From assembly GCF_009711415.1 (NCBI RefSeq), contig NZ_SMLZ01000100.1:32069-96068 (forward strand): a stretch of DNA of 64,000 bases. Reading direction: 5' to 3'. Of the stretch, positions 28,375 through 36,693 are shown piece by piece (position 1 is the stretch's first letter; every line of letters begins with the position of its first letter). The DNA comes from Roseibium denhamense. Its GTDB lineage: Bacteria > Pseudomonadota > Alphaproteobacteria > Rhizobiales > Stappiaceae. Position numbers and translations under genes: made by a program. The notes beneath the pieces are model-generated. The model was given only the letters and a program-made list of their open reading frames with translations, ran no database searches and had not been told where the DNA came from.

Positions 28375-28605
28375 ATGTCCAAACGTCTTACAGCCGCTCT
28401 TTTGATCGGTGCCTTCACCGCTTCGTCTGCAGCGCTTGCACAGGGCATGTCCTTTGAAGCTGTCGATGGCAACCAGGACGGCTTTGTTACGTTTGAAGAA
28501 ATGACGGCCGTTGCGCCGGACATTACCGAGGATGTTTTCCTGGCTGCAGATGTGAATCAGGACCAAATGCTTGATCCGGCTGAATTCCAGACAGTCCAGC
28601 CGTAA
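28375..28605 (+). CDS. Small periplasmic EF-hand protein
   Basis: The 76-residue protein starts at ATG 28375 with GGAGG upstream at 28363; the frame is open further upstream but without coding character. It has a cleavable signal peptide (LTAALLIGAFTASSAALAQ) and two EF-hand calcium loops: DGNQDGFVTFEE and DVNQDQMLDPAE. The second loop has Met/Leu near its end but keeps the Asp/Asn ligands. Probable periplasmic calcium binder; the partner is unknown. Small proteins of this type are common in marine alphaproteobacteria. A strong terminator follows. Confidence 0.88.
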   Translation: MSKRLTAALLIGAFTASSAALAQGMSFEAVDGNQDGFVTFEEMTAVAPDITEDVFLAADVNQDQMLDPAEFQTVQP

Positions 28606-28674
28606 AGCCCGACCCAAACCGTCCCGGGCTTGAAGGCTTCAGAGATTACAGGTTCTTGGGACTGTTTGCAGGAA

Positions 28675-28709
28675 ACCACCGCCGGAAGGTCACGCCGGCG
28701 GTGGTTTTT
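28675..28709 (+). terminator. Rho-independent terminator after the EF-hand gene
   Basis: Eleven-base perfect arms ACCACCGCCGG (28675-28685) and CCGGCGGTGGT (28695-28705), followed by T residues. Confidence 0.93.
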
Positions 28710-28779
28710 GGTTTTGGGGGCGCCTGGCGGAGATCATAAAGTTGTTCGTGCGGGTTCCTGGAGCTGTGACGGCGTTTGG

Positions 28780-28887
28780 CTAGGCTGCTGTTTTCTCTTC
28801 AGGTGCATCAGAGTGCGTTGAGTAAACACCTAACGTCTGGTTTGCTGGTTCCGAACTGGTAACGACGAGGGCCTTGGTGCGCTTCAT
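28780..28887 (-). CDS. Candidate 35-residue small protein
   Basis: An ATG at 28887 with AAGGA nine bases upstream (28897-28901) opens a 35-codon frame (MKRTKALVVTSSEPAN... ending EEKTAA, TAG at 28780-28782). The product begins with a short basic segment and ends acidic; no domain is recognised. It lies in the 530-base gap between the EF-hand terminator and ffh. The ribosome site is good, but the frame is short enough to arise by chance. Confidence 0.35.
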   Translation of the reverse strand: MKRTKALVVTSSEPANQTLGVYSTHSDAPEEKTAA

Positions 28888-28970
28888 TTGGTGTGTTCCT
28901 TGACTCCTTGCCCCCTTTCCGGCATAAGCCCGCGAACTCCATATGAGTGACTAACAATTTGATCCGCCGA

Positions 28971-29058
28971 CCGGGACCCGCAAAGGTTTAAAGAGATCCC
29001 GGAGGTCAACACCCGACAGCGCGATGCGCCCTCGGGTGTCAAACTGCTTTGCGCAGTT
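28971..29058 (+). ncRNA. Structured 5' leader of ffh (three consecutive hairpins)
   Basis: Three inverted repeats lie in a row upstream of ffh: CCGGGA/TCCCGG at 28971-28976 and 28997-29002; ACACCCGA/TCGGGTGT at 29009-29016 and 29032-29039, enclosing a second GCGC/GCGC stem (29019-29022, 29026-29029) with a GAT loop; and AACTGC/GCAGTT at 29042-29047 and 29053-29058. None is followed by a T-run, so they are not ordinary terminators. They end 78 bases before the ffh start. They may be a cis-regulatory RNA controlling SRP synthesis. It is not the 4.5S RNA itself: its conserved GGAA-loop domain is absent. Confidence 0.55.
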
Positions 29059-29136
29059 CGATGCGGTTGGATTTTGACGGTGGTTGACCATATGGTGCGG
29101 GTTGTTTCCCGCAATGACGACGTTAAGGACTCTTGG

Positions 29137-30681
29137 ATGTTTGAAAGCCTGTCAGATCGCCTCAGCGGAATTTTCGACAAGCTCACCGGCCGCGGTGCGC
29201 TGTCCGAAAATGACGTCAACGAAGCGCTGCGCGAAATCCGCCGGGCTTTGATTGAAGCGGACGTGGCGCTGCCGATTGTACGCTCGTTCACCGACAAGGT
29301 CCGCAACCGCGCCGTTGGCGCCGAGGTTGTCAAATCGGTCACTCCGGGTCAGATGGTCGTCAAGATCGTCCATGACCAGCTCATCGAGATGCTCGGCAGT
29401 GAAGGTCAGCCGATTGATCTGAACGCCCCGGCTCCGGTCGCCATCATGATGGTTGGCCTTCAAGGCTCTGGTAAGACCACCACAACTGCCAAAATCGCCC
29501 GACGCATGACCCAGCGCGACAAGCGCAAGGTTCTCATGGCGTCGCTTGATACCCGCCGCCCGGCGGCGCAAGAGCAGCTCAAGGTGCTGGGCGAACAGAA
29601 CACTGTCGACACCCTGCCGATCATTGAAGGTCAGGGCCCTGTCGAGATCGCCAAACGGGCCATGTCCGCGGCCAAGCTCGGCGGATATGACGTCGTTCTT
29701 CTGGATACGGCCGGCCGTATCCATATTGATGAGCCGCTGATGGTGGAGATGGCCGAGGTCAAGGCCGCCGCCAATCCGCACGAAATTATCCTTGTCGCGG
29801 ACAGTTTGACCGGTCAAGACGCGGTCAATCTCGCAAATAACTTCGACGAGCGCGTGGGCATCACCGGGATTGCACTCACGCGTATGGATGGTGACGGGCG
29901 TGGTGGTGCAGCCCTTTCCATGCAGGCGGTTACCGGAAAGCCGGTCAAGCTGATCGGCACCGGCGAAAAGTCCGACGCGCTGGAAGACTTCCATCCGAAA
30001 CGGATTGCAGACCGAATCCTCGGCATGGGCGATATTGTTTCGCTTGTCGAGAAAGCGTCCGAAGCCATCGATGCCGAACAGGCTGCCAAGATGGCGAAGA
30101 AGATGCAGAAGGGTCATTTCGACCTGGAGGATCTCGCCGAGCAGCTCAAGCAGATGGAAAAGCTGGGCGGAATGTCCGGCATGATGGGCATGCTGCCGGG
30201 CGTCGGCAAGATGAAGAAGCAAATTGCCGCTTCCGGCCTGGACGACAAGATGTTCAAGCGCCAGATCGCGATTATTCAGTCGATGACACCGACCGAGCGC
30301 AAGAAGCCAGACCTTTTGAAAGCCAGCCGCAAAAAGCGGATCGCTGCCGGATCAGGTGTTGAGGTGGCTGAGGTCAACAAGCTTTTGAAAATGCACCGCC
30401 AGATGGCGGACATGATGAAAAAGATGGGCAAGGGCAAAGGCATGCTCGGCAAGCTGATGGGCGGCATGGGCGGTGGAATGCCCGATGTCGATCCGAAGCA
30501 GCTGGAAGAAATGGCCAAGTCCGGCCAGATGCCGGGCGGTATGGATTTGCCCAAAGGCCTTCCAGGCGGAATGCCCGGGCTTGGCGGTCCGGGATTGCCA
30601 CCTGGCATGCCGGGGCTGCCGGGATTGAGCGGTCCAAAAATGCCGGGGCTTCCCGGCATGGGCAAGGGTAAGAAGCGATGA
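29137..30681 (+). CDS. ffh: Signal recognition particle protein Ffh
   Basis: GTPase that binds 4.5S RNA and signal sequences and targets proteins to the membrane. ATG 29137 (MFESLSDRLSGIFDKLTG) has AAGGA upstream. After the N domain come the G-domain motifs GLQGSGKTTT, LDTAGR, and TRMDGDGRGGAAL, then the methionine-rich M domain. At 514 residues it is longer than E. coli Ffh (453) because of a C-terminal Gly/Pro/Met-rich repeat tail (GMPGLGG, GLPPGMPG, PGLPGMGKGKKR). The stop overlaps the chorismate mutase start by ATGA. Confidence 0.97.
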   Translation: MFESLSDRLSGIFDKLTGRGALSENDVNEALREIRRALIEADVALPIVRSFTDKVRNRAVGAEVVKSVTPGQMVVKIVHDQLIEMLGSEGQPIDLNAPAPVAIMMVGLQGSGKTTTTAKIARRMTQRDKRKVLMASLDTRRPAAQEQLKVLGEQNTVDTLPIIEGQGPVEIAKRAMSAAKLGGYDVVLLDTAGRIHIDEPLMVEMAEVKAAANPHEIILVADSLTGQDAVNLANNFDERVGITGIALTRMDGDGRGGAALSMQAVTGKPVKLIGTGEKSDALEDFHPKRIADRILGMGDIVSLVEKASEAIDAEQAAKMAKKMQKGHFDLEDLAEQLKQMEKLGGMSGMMGMLPGVGKMKKQIAASGLDDKMFKRQIAIIQSMTPTERKKPDLLKASRKKRIAAGSGVEVAEVNKLLKMHRQMADMMKKMGKGKGMLGKLMGGMGGGMPDVDPKQLEEMAKSGQMPGGMDLPKGLPGGMPGLGGPGLPPGMPGLPGLSGPKMPGLPGMGKGKKR

Positions 30682-31001
30682 GCCAGGCTGAAACCCAATT
30701 GGGCCAAAGCGCGGCCCTCGACGAATTGAAATCCCTGCGCGGATCAATCGATAACATCGACGCAGCGCTCATTCACATGCTCGCGGAACGGTTCAAATGC
30801 ACCCAGAAAGTGGGTGTTTTGAAAGCCAATAACGACCTGCCGCCGGCTGATCCGGCGCGGGAAAAAATTCAGATCGAGCGGCTGCGGAAACTGGCAGCCG
30901 ACGCCAATCTCGATCCTGACTTTGCCGAGAAACTTCTGAACTTCATCGTTCGCGAAGTGATCCGGCACCATGAAGCCATTGCCGCTGAAACCGGCAACTG
31001 A
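30678..31001 (+). CDS. Chorismate mutase, AroQ type
   Basis: Converts chorismate to prephenate for Phe/Tyr synthesis. The 107-residue all-helical protein matches the AroQ domain: LRGSIDNIDAALIHMLAERF with the active-site Arg near its start, then VGVLKANNDLPPADPAREK and a last helix ending FIVREVIRHHEAIA. It is coupled to ffh by ATGA and followed by rpsP 19 bases later, a neighbourhood conserved in Rhizobiales. Confidence 0.93.
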   Translation: MSQAETQLGQSAALDELKSLRGSIDNIDAALIHMLAERFKCTQKVGVLKANNDLPPADPAREKIQIERLRKLAADANLDPDFAEKLLNFIVREVIRHHEAIAAETGN

Positions 31002-31020
31002 AACATACTGGAGATAAAAA

Positions 31021-31407
31021 ATGGCTACGAAAATTCGCCTCGCACGTGGCGGTTCCAAGAAACGCCCATACTACCGCATCGTTGTTGCCGACATCCGCGC
31101 GCCGCGCGATGGCCGCTTCATTGAAAAGGTTGGCTCTTACAACCCGATGCTGCCGAAAGATTCCGAAGAGCGCGTTCAGCTTAATGTTGAGCGTATTCAG
31201 TACTGGCTCGGCACCGGCGCGCAGCCGACAGACCGTGTGCACCGTTTCCTCGATGCGGCCGGCCTGTTGAAGCGCGAGCCGCGCAACAACCCGAAAAAAG
31301 CTCAGCTGGGCCGTAAGGCGCAAGAGCGTCTCGACGAGAAGAAAGCCGCTGAAGAAGAAGCTGCCGCCGCTGCTGCTGAAGCTACAGAAGAAGCTGCTGC
31401 CGAGTAA
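31021..31407 (+). CDS. rpsP: 30S ribosomal protein S16
   Basis: [21 protein letters not shown] is the S16 signature, followed by [12 protein letters not shown] and the C-terminal domain. At 128 residues it is longer than E. coli S16 (82) because of an Ala/Glu-rich tail ([18 protein letters not shown]). Such tails are usual in alphaproteobacteria. First gene of the rpsP-rimM-trmD-rplS group. Confidence 0.97.
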   Translation: MATKIRLARGGSKKRPYYRIVVADIRAPRDGRFIEKVGSYNPMLPKDSEERVQLNVERIQYWLGTGAQPTDRVHRFLDAAGLLKREPRNNPKKAQLGRKAQERLDEKKAAEEEAAAAAAEATEEAAAE

Positions 31408-31454
31408 TATGATGATGGGTGCTGTTGCGCTGAACTGGTCCGGAGACCTTTGAC

Positions 31455-32009
31455 ATGGCGTTGAAAGAAACGTCCAAAGTGCTCATGGCCCGGATCGGCG
31501 CAGCACACGGTATCCGCGGAGAAGTGCGGGTCAAGGCATTTGGCGACGACCCGCTCTCCTTTGCCGACTATGGTATCCTGACCACCAAAGATGGCAGCCG
31601 CTCGTTCGAGGTGGACAGAGCGCGGGTTCAGAAAACCGTCGTGATCACCAAATTCAAGGCGATCAACGACCGGAACCAGGCGGAAGAGCTTAATGGTCTT
31701 GAGCTTTTCATCAGCAGGGATCAACTTCCTGAACCCGATGAGGACGAATTTTACTATTCAGATCTCAACGGCCTGGCTGTTACTGAAACTGATGGATCCG
31801 AAATCGGTAAGGTTGTTGCGGTCCAGGATTTTGGCGCGGGTGACCTCCTTGAGATCCGCCCAATGCGCGGGAAGACATTCTACGTGCCGTTTACGCGCGA
31901 GTTCGTACCCAAAGTGGATGTTCAGTCGGGAACGTTGACCGTAAGTCTTCCAGATGACTACTTGTCGGACGATGAATCCGGCCGCTCTTCGGATGAGCCG
32001 GACAGGTAA
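31455..32009 (+). CDS. rimM: Ribosome maturation factor RimM
   Basis: Assists 30S head assembly and binds S19. The 184-residue protein has the RimM N-terminal barrel (VLMARIGAAHGIRGEVRVKAFGDDP) and the C-terminal PRC barrel with DEFYYSDLNGLAVTETDGSEIGKVV and LLEIRPMRGKTFYVPFTREFVPKVD. Its last 52 bases overlap the 3' end of the convergent VanZ-like gene, which is unusual for a core operon. trmD follows after a gap of 640 bases rather than directly, because the VanZ-like gene is inserted. Confidence 0.95.
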   Translation: MALKETSKVLMARIGAAHGIRGEVRVKAFGDDPLSFADYGILTTKDGSRSFEVDRARVQKTVVITKFKAINDRNQAEELNGLELFISRDQLPEPDEDEFYYSDLNGLAVTETDGSEIGKVVAVQDFGAGDLLEIRPMRGKTFYVPFTREFVPKVDVQSGTLTVSLPDDYLSDDESGRSSDEPDR

Positions 32010-32557
32010 CGGGTCCGGACCGGTTCCAAACCCATCTGCGTTAGATCCAAATCGTCCTGCTTATCATGCAGCGCCTGGCGTGTTTCTGACCGGATCAGCG
32101 CGATCAACGCGACCGTTAATGCAACACCAATCGCGTTCGCGAATGTGTCAGGCAATGACATTTGATGATGGGGAAGGAAACCTTGAACAACCTCGCCCGC
32201 GATCCCCAATGCGAATGCAACAAGTGCTGAAATCCGCAATCGGCAGCAAAAGAACGCGTGGATCGAGAGCGTCAGAAGCGCAAAAAAGCCGATATGAATG
32301 ACCTTGTCATACGGATGATCGACGCCGGTCTCGAACACGAGCCCGATCAAAACGCCAAAAACCACGAGAACGAAAAGCGGAATTAAGCGGCTCAGCGACA
32401 CATCCAAGTAGTGCTGGTCAACCCGGTCCTGAATAATCGCCGGAAGCTTTAAGCGTATGACTGGGAATTTAATCAAGACACAAAACCTGTTTAAACCAGC
32501 TTGATACAGAACATAACTATGATTAATCAGAGCTTTCCGGCGGCTCGAAATCCGCAT
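31958..32557 (-). CDS. VanZ-like family integral membrane protein
   Basis: The 199-residue protein has about four transmembrane helices: LIPLFVLVVFGVLIGLVF, IGFFALLTLSIHAFFCC, ISALVAFALGIAGEVVQGFLP and FANAIGVALTVALIALI. The VanZ-type motif is DHPYDKVIHIGFFALL plus GIAGEVVQGFLPHHQMSLPDTFANAIG. VanZ relatives are of uncertain function. The first 50 residues look non-conserved, so the true start may be later. It is inserted, in reverse, between rimM and trmD, with its 3' end overlapping rimM by 52 bases. Confidence 0.8.
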   Translation of the reverse strand: MRISSRRKALINHSYVLYQAGLNRFCVLIKFPVIRLKLPAIIQDRVDQHYLDVSLSRLIPLFVLVVFGVLIGLVFETGVDHPYDKVIHIGFFALLTLSIHAFFCCRLRISALVAFALGIAGEVVQGFLPHHQMSLPDTFANAIGVALTVALIALIRSETRQALHDKQDDLDLTQMGLEPVRTRYLSGSSEERPDSSSDK

Positions 32558-32649
32558 TAGAGATAGCTTTACGCTTGGCTAGGTAAATGCATTCTTAATC
32601 GGATGTCCTGAATTGGTATGGGGCTCCTAGAGTAAGCAGAACGGATGGC

Positions 32650-33360
32650 ATGGGATTTAGCGCGAATATTCTGACACTCTATCCGGAAATGTTTCCGGGC
32701 CCTTTGGGACAAAGCCTGTCCGGCAAAGCGCTCGAGAAGGGTTTGTGGGGGCTGGAAACCACGCAGGTTCGCGACTTTGCCAAAGACAAACACCGGTCCG
32801 TTGATGATACGCCGGCAGGCGGTGGTGCAGGGATGGTGCTCCGGGCGGACATCCTGGCGCTTGCGATTGATGCAGTAGCCAAGCCCGATGACCCCAGGCC
32901 CCGTCTTCTCATGAGCCCACGCGGCCTTCCCTTCACGCAGAAACGGGCTCATGAACTGGCAGAGGGCCCGGGCGCAATCATCGTGTGCGGGCGATTTGAA
33001 GGCATTGATCAGCGGGTTATCGACAGCCGCCAACTTGAGGAAGTTTGTATCGGCGATTATATCCTGTCCGGTGGGGAGATTGCTGCCATCACCATGCTGG
33101 ACGCAATTGTGCGCCTCATTCCGGGCGTCATGGGCAATATGGAAAGCGCAGACACGGAGAGTTTCGAAACGGGTCTTCTGGAACATCCGCACTACACACG
33201 CCCGTCGGAGTTTGAAGGCATGGCGATCCCTGAGGTTTTGACTTCCGGGAACCACAAGAAGATCCATGACTGGCGGCTGGCGGAAGCGGAACGCATTACC
33301 CGCGAGCGGCGTCCAGACCTTTGGTCCCGCTATGTTTGCGATGAAGACGAAGTGGACTGA
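32650..33360 (+). CDS. trmD: tRNA (guanine(37)-N1)-methyltransferase TrmD
   Basis: Methylates G37 of tRNAs, preventing +1 frameshifting. The 236-residue SPOUT protein starts [24 protein letters not shown], with the trefoil-knot SAM site around [15 protein letters not shown] and [18 protein letters not shown], and DRIT-like C-terminal [17 protein letters not shown]. It is divergent from the VanZ-like gene (92-base gap). Confidence 0.96.
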   Translation: MGFSANILTLYPEMFPGPLGQSLSGKALEKGLWGLETTQVRDFAKDKHRSVDDTPAGGGAGMVLRADILALAIDAVAKPDDPRPRLLMSPRGLPFTQKRAHELAEGPGAIIVCGRFEGIDQRVIDSRQLEEVCIGDYILSGGEIAAITMLDAIVRLIPGVMGNMESADTESFETGLLEHPHYTRPSEFEGMAIPEVLTSGNHKKIHDWRLAEAERITRERRPDLWSRYVCDEDEVD

Positions 33361-33583
33361 AGAATCCACATGACAAGTAACTGATTTTCCTGTAAGAGCC
33401 TGCCACGTTGGACAGTGTTGCGTTCCGAAAGTGTGCAATGCTGACTGGGCAAGGATCTTAAGATCCGGAAAAGCTCATAAATATCCGGCAGATATGCAAC
33501 ATGGCCCGGAGTTGGTGAACCGTTCATCGCATATATGGCTTTGAACGCTCTGACCTCTTCGTAATTGAAAAGGGAAAAATGCC

Positions 33584-34054
33584 ATGAACATCATCGAACA
33601 GTTGAACAAGGAAGAAATGGAGAAAATTGAAGCTCAGCGGAAGCTTCCTGCGTTTTCTCCTGGTGACACGGTTCGTGTCAACGTGAAGGTCACCGAGGGT
33701 AACCGTACCCGGACGCAGGCCTATGAAGGCGTCTGCATCGCCCGCTCTGGCGGCGGCATCAATGAGAGCTTCACGGTTCGCAAGATTTCTTATGGTGAAG
33801 GCGTCGAGCGTGTCTTCCCGATCTATTCTCCGATGCTGGAAGGCGTTGAAGTTGTCCGCCGCGGTAAAGTCCGTCGTGCGAAACTTTACTACCTGCGCGA
33901 CCGCCGCGGTAAGTCTGCCCGTATCGTGGAAAACACAAACGTTCGCTCCAAGCGTCTGAACGAAGAAGCGCGCGCTGAAGCTGCCGCCGCAAAGGCCGCA
34001 AAGGCCGAGGCGAAGAAGGCGGCTGCAGAAGCTGCTGAGAGCGCTGCCGAGTAA
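33584..34054 (+). CDS. rplS: 50S ribosomal protein L19
   Basis: [12 protein letters not shown] and [29 protein letters not shown] are the L19 signature. The 156-residue protein carries a C-terminal Ala/Lys-rich extension ([20 protein letters not shown]) absent from E. coli L19 (115 residues). Preceded by GAAAAGGGAAAAATGCC with a clear ribosome site. A terminator follows at 34081. Confidence 0.97.
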   Translation: MNIIEQLNKEEMEKIEAQRKLPAFSPGDTVRVNVKVTEGNRTRTQAYEGVCIARSGGGINESFTVRKISYGEGVERVFPIYSPMLEGVEVVRRGKVRRAKLYYLRDRRGKSARIVENTNVRSKRLNEEARAEAAAAKAAKAEAKKAAAEAAESAAE

Positions 34055-34080
34055 GACCATTTTGGTTGTATGAATTTGAA

Positions 34081-34105
34081 GGCGGCCCACCGGGCCGCCT
34101 TTTTA
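34081..34105 (+). terminator. Rho-independent terminator after rplS
   Basis: Perfect GGCGGCCC (34081-34088) with GGGCCGCC (34092-34099), three-base loop, then T-rich. Confidence 0.93.
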
Positions 34106-34302
34106 TTTGTGCTAATGGTCCTTCTGCCGGTCAATCTCACTTGAATTCAGCTCAACTTGGTGCGCTTGACCTTGGCCCGGACCTTTGTCATTCACTAGCG
34201 TGACAGTTTTTGGTCTTTGTTTGCCGGTAAAAAATAGGCGGAGAAGGACTGACGGCCGGTAACTTCAATGGATTGCCGGCCAGAAGGAATGAGGAGAGAC
34301 GC

Positions 34303-35715
34303 ATGGCCAAAGCACGGACGCTTTACGATAAAATCTGGGACGATCACGCCGTCGACATGCAGCCGGACGGAACCGGCCTGCTTTATATCGACCGGCATCT
34401 TGTGCACGAGGTCACGAGCCCTCAGGCCTTCGAGGGATTGCGCATGGCTGGCCGGAAGGTACGCCAACCTCAGAAGACACTGGCGGTTGTTGATCACAAC
34501 GTCCCGACGACAGACCGGCGGCACGGTATTGACGATCCTGAATCTGCGCTTCAGGTGGCTACACTGGCTAAGAATGCTGCAGAGTTTGGTGTCGAGTATT
34601 ACTCTGAGCTCGACCTGCGCCAGGGTGTTGTGCACATCGTCGGACCCGAGCAAGGCTTTACGCTCCCGGGCATGACTATCGTGTGCGGCGATAGCCACAC
34701 ATCGACACATGGTGCATTCGGATCTTTGGCTCATGGGATCGGGACCTCGGAAGTCGAACACGTTCTCGCAACTCAGACCCTGATCCAGAAAAAAGCAAAG
34801 AACATGCTGGTCAAGGTTGAGGGCAAGATTCCGGCTGGAGTAACCGCAAAAGACATTGTTCTTGCGATTATCGGTAAGATCGGGACGGCTGGCGGCACGG
34901 GCTATGTGATTGAATATGCTGGTGAGGCCATTCGCTCGCTGTCGATGGAAGGCAGGATGACCGTATGCAACATGTCTATCGAAGGCGGTGCGCGGGCCGG
35001 TTTGATCGCTCCGGACGAAACAACCTTTGAGTACATCAAAGGCCGCCCTAAAGCGCCGAAAGGCGAAGCCTGGGACATGGCACTGGAATACTGGAAAACA
35101 CTGCACACCGATCCTGATGCGTATTTCGATAAGGTGGTTGAGCTTGATGCGGCCAATCTCCCGCCGATCGTCTCCTGGGGCTCGTCTCCGGAAGACGTCG
35201 TATCAGTCGAAGGCGTTGTGCCGGATCCCAGCGAAATTGACGATGAAAACCGGCGCGAATCCAAAAAACGGGCGCTGGACTATATGGGTCTCCAGCCCGG
35301 AACAAAGATCACCGACATCAAGATTGACCGCGCTTTTATTGGCTCTTGCACCAATGGCCGCATTGAAGATTTGCGCGCCGCGGCTGCGGTCATCGGCAAT
35401 CACAAGGTTGCATCCCATGTGAGCGCGATGGTGGTACCGGGATCAGGTATTGTGAAGGAACAGGCGGAAGAAGAAGGTCTTGATGTTATCTTCAAGAACG
35501 CCGGTTTCGAGTGGCGCGAGCCGGGTTGCTCTATGTGCCTTGCGATGAATGCCGACAAGCTGGCGCCTGGGGAGCGGTGTGCGTCGACTTCCAACCGGAA
35601 CTTCGAGGGGCGTCAGGGCCACAAGGGGCGGACCCATCTTGTGTCCCCCGCCATGGCGGCCGCTGCGGCAATTGCCGGTCATTTCGTCGACATCAGGGAC
35701 TGGACCGTCAATTGA
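34303..35715 (+). CDS. leuC: 3-isopropylmalate dehydratase large subunit
   Basis: Aconitase-family enzyme of leucine synthesis. The 470-residue form starts at ATG 34303 ([15 protein letters not shown]) with GAGGAGAG upstream, matching the family length. The three [4Fe-4S] cysteines are in [15 protein letters not shown] and [38 protein letters not shown] is intact. The small subunit leuD is not next to it; the terminator at 35746 and the HNH gene follow instead, so leuD must lie elsewhere, as in many alphaproteobacteria. Confidence 0.97.
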   Translation: MAKARTLYDKIWDDHAVDMQPDGTGLLYIDRHLVHEVTSPQAFEGLRMAGRKVRQPQKTLAVVDHNVPTTDRRHGIDDPESALQVATLAKNAAEFGVEYYSELDLRQGVVHIVGPEQGFTLPGMTIVCGDSHTSTHGAFGSLAHGIGTSEVEHVLATQTLIQKKAKNMLVKVEGKIPAGVTAKDIVLAIIGKIGTAGGTGYVIEYAGEAIRSLSMEGRMTVCNMSIEGGARAGLIAPDETTFEYIKGRPKAPKGEAWDMALEYWKTLHTDPDAYFDKVVELDAANLPPIVSWGSSPEDVVSVEGVVPDPSEIDDENRRESKKRALDYMGLQPGTKITDIKIDRAFIGSCTNGRIEDLRAAAAVIGNHKVASHVSAMVVPGSGIVKEQAEEEGLDVIFKNAGFEWREPGCSMCLAMNADKLAPGERCASTSNRNFEGRQGHKGRTHLVSPAMAAAAAIAGHFVDIRDWTVN

Positions 35716-35745
35716 TTCGCCGGCTGTGATGGAAAGCTTCTAAAG

Positions 35746-35767
35746 GGCGCCGCAAGGCGCCTTTTTT
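35746..35767 (+). terminator. Rho-independent terminator after leuC
   Basis: GGCGCC (35746-35751), GCAA loop, GGCGCC (35756-35761), then six T. Confidence 0.92.
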
Positions 35768-36006
35768 CTTATCCCTCTTAAATTTTTCGCTCCGGACGGA
35801 AACACTTCTAATTTGCTAAATGATTCACGCTGTTAAAGTTTTCCGGTCCATTGAAAACGGGCTCCGATACATACCAGAAGAAATGAATTAACCGGGCTTC
35901 ACAAGACTGTCACCTCAGCACTACAATACTCCTGTCACATCAGGACATACTTCGCTGTCCGTTTGACCGGACAGCGGACAAACGGACTAGGCGTGAGGAG
36001 TGGAAG

Positions 36007-36564
36007 GTGACGATAGCGGTTTCGTCGGGAGCCCATCCGGCGTTGGTGCTCAATGCGGATTACCGGCCTTTGAGTTACTATCCTTTGTCCCTTTGGTCGT
36101 GGCAGGACACGATCAAGGCGGTCTTTCTGGACAGGGTCAATATCGTCTCTGAGTACGATACAGCGGTTCGAAGTCCGAGCTTCGAGTTCCGATTGCCAAG
36201 CGTCGTATCGCTCAAAACCTTCGTCAAACCAAGCCGCTATCCTGCCTTTACCCGCTTCAACGTATTCCTCCGTGACAAGTTTCAGTGCCAGTACTGCGGT
36301 TCCAAAGATGAACTGACTTTCGATCATCTGGTCCCGCGCTCCAAAGGGGGCCTGACGACCTGGGACAACGTAATCACCGCATGCTCTCCCTGTAATCTCA
36401 GAAAATCGAACAAGTCTTGTGAACAGCTGAACATGTGGCCGATGCACATGCCATTTCAGCCGACGATCCAGGACCTGCATAACAACGGGCGCGGTTTTCC
36501 GCCAAACTACCTTCATGAAAGCTGGCTGGATTTCCTCTACTGGGATACGGAACTGGAGCCGTGA
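36007..36564 (+). CDS. HNH endonuclease family protein
   Basis: The 185-residue protein starts with GTG 36007, preceded by GAGGAGTGGAAG. The first 80 residues (LVLNADYRPLSYYPLSLWSWQDT and VLLD-like helix) are characteristic of a widely distributed single-copy HNH protein. The HNH domain shows C-x2-C (CQYC), DHLVPRSKGGLTTWDN and C-x2-C (CSPCNLRK), so the zinc and metal ligands are complete. Such chromosomal proteins are conserved in alphaproteobacteria, and no restriction partner is adjacent, so a role in DNA repair or housekeeping is more likely than defence. The exact function is unknown. Confidence 0.88.
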   Translation: MTIAVSSGAHPALVLNADYRPLSYYPLSLWSWQDTIKAVFLDRVNIVSEYDTAVRSPSFEFRLPSVVSLKTFVKPSRYPAFTRFNVFLRDKFQCQYCGSKDELTFDHLVPRSKGGLTTWDNVITACSPCNLRKSNKSCEQLNMWPMHMPFQPTIQDLHNNGRGFPPNYLHESWLDFLYWDTELEP

Positions 36565-36604
36565 GGCAAGCTTGTTCTCGAAAGCTCGACTTTTTCATTC
36601 AAAA

Positions 36605-36619
36605 TTAACGTAAAATTAA
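36605..36619. promoter_or_regulatory. CtrA-type binding site upstream of the TadG-like gene
   Basis: TTAA (36605-36608), seven bases, TTAA (36616-36619) fits the CtrA consensus TTAA-N7-TTAA(C) in the main eight positions. It lies about 75 bases before the start of the TadG-like gene. CtrA directly controls pilus genes in Caulobacter. Confidence 0.6.
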
Positions 36620-36693
36620 GCAAACTTTTAGTCTGCCCTTAAGGGTTTAAGTACATTTCTGTAGTAGCTATGACTGACAACCAAGAGGCAGTC

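Noticed and set aside
28630..28821. 63-codon plus-strand frame after the EF-hand gene
   Set aside because: It spans the strong terminator at 28675-28709 and has no ribosome site.
36007..36564. HNH protein as part of a restriction or defence system
   Set aside because: It lacks a methylase or other defence partner and resembles a conserved chromosomal single-gene HNH family.
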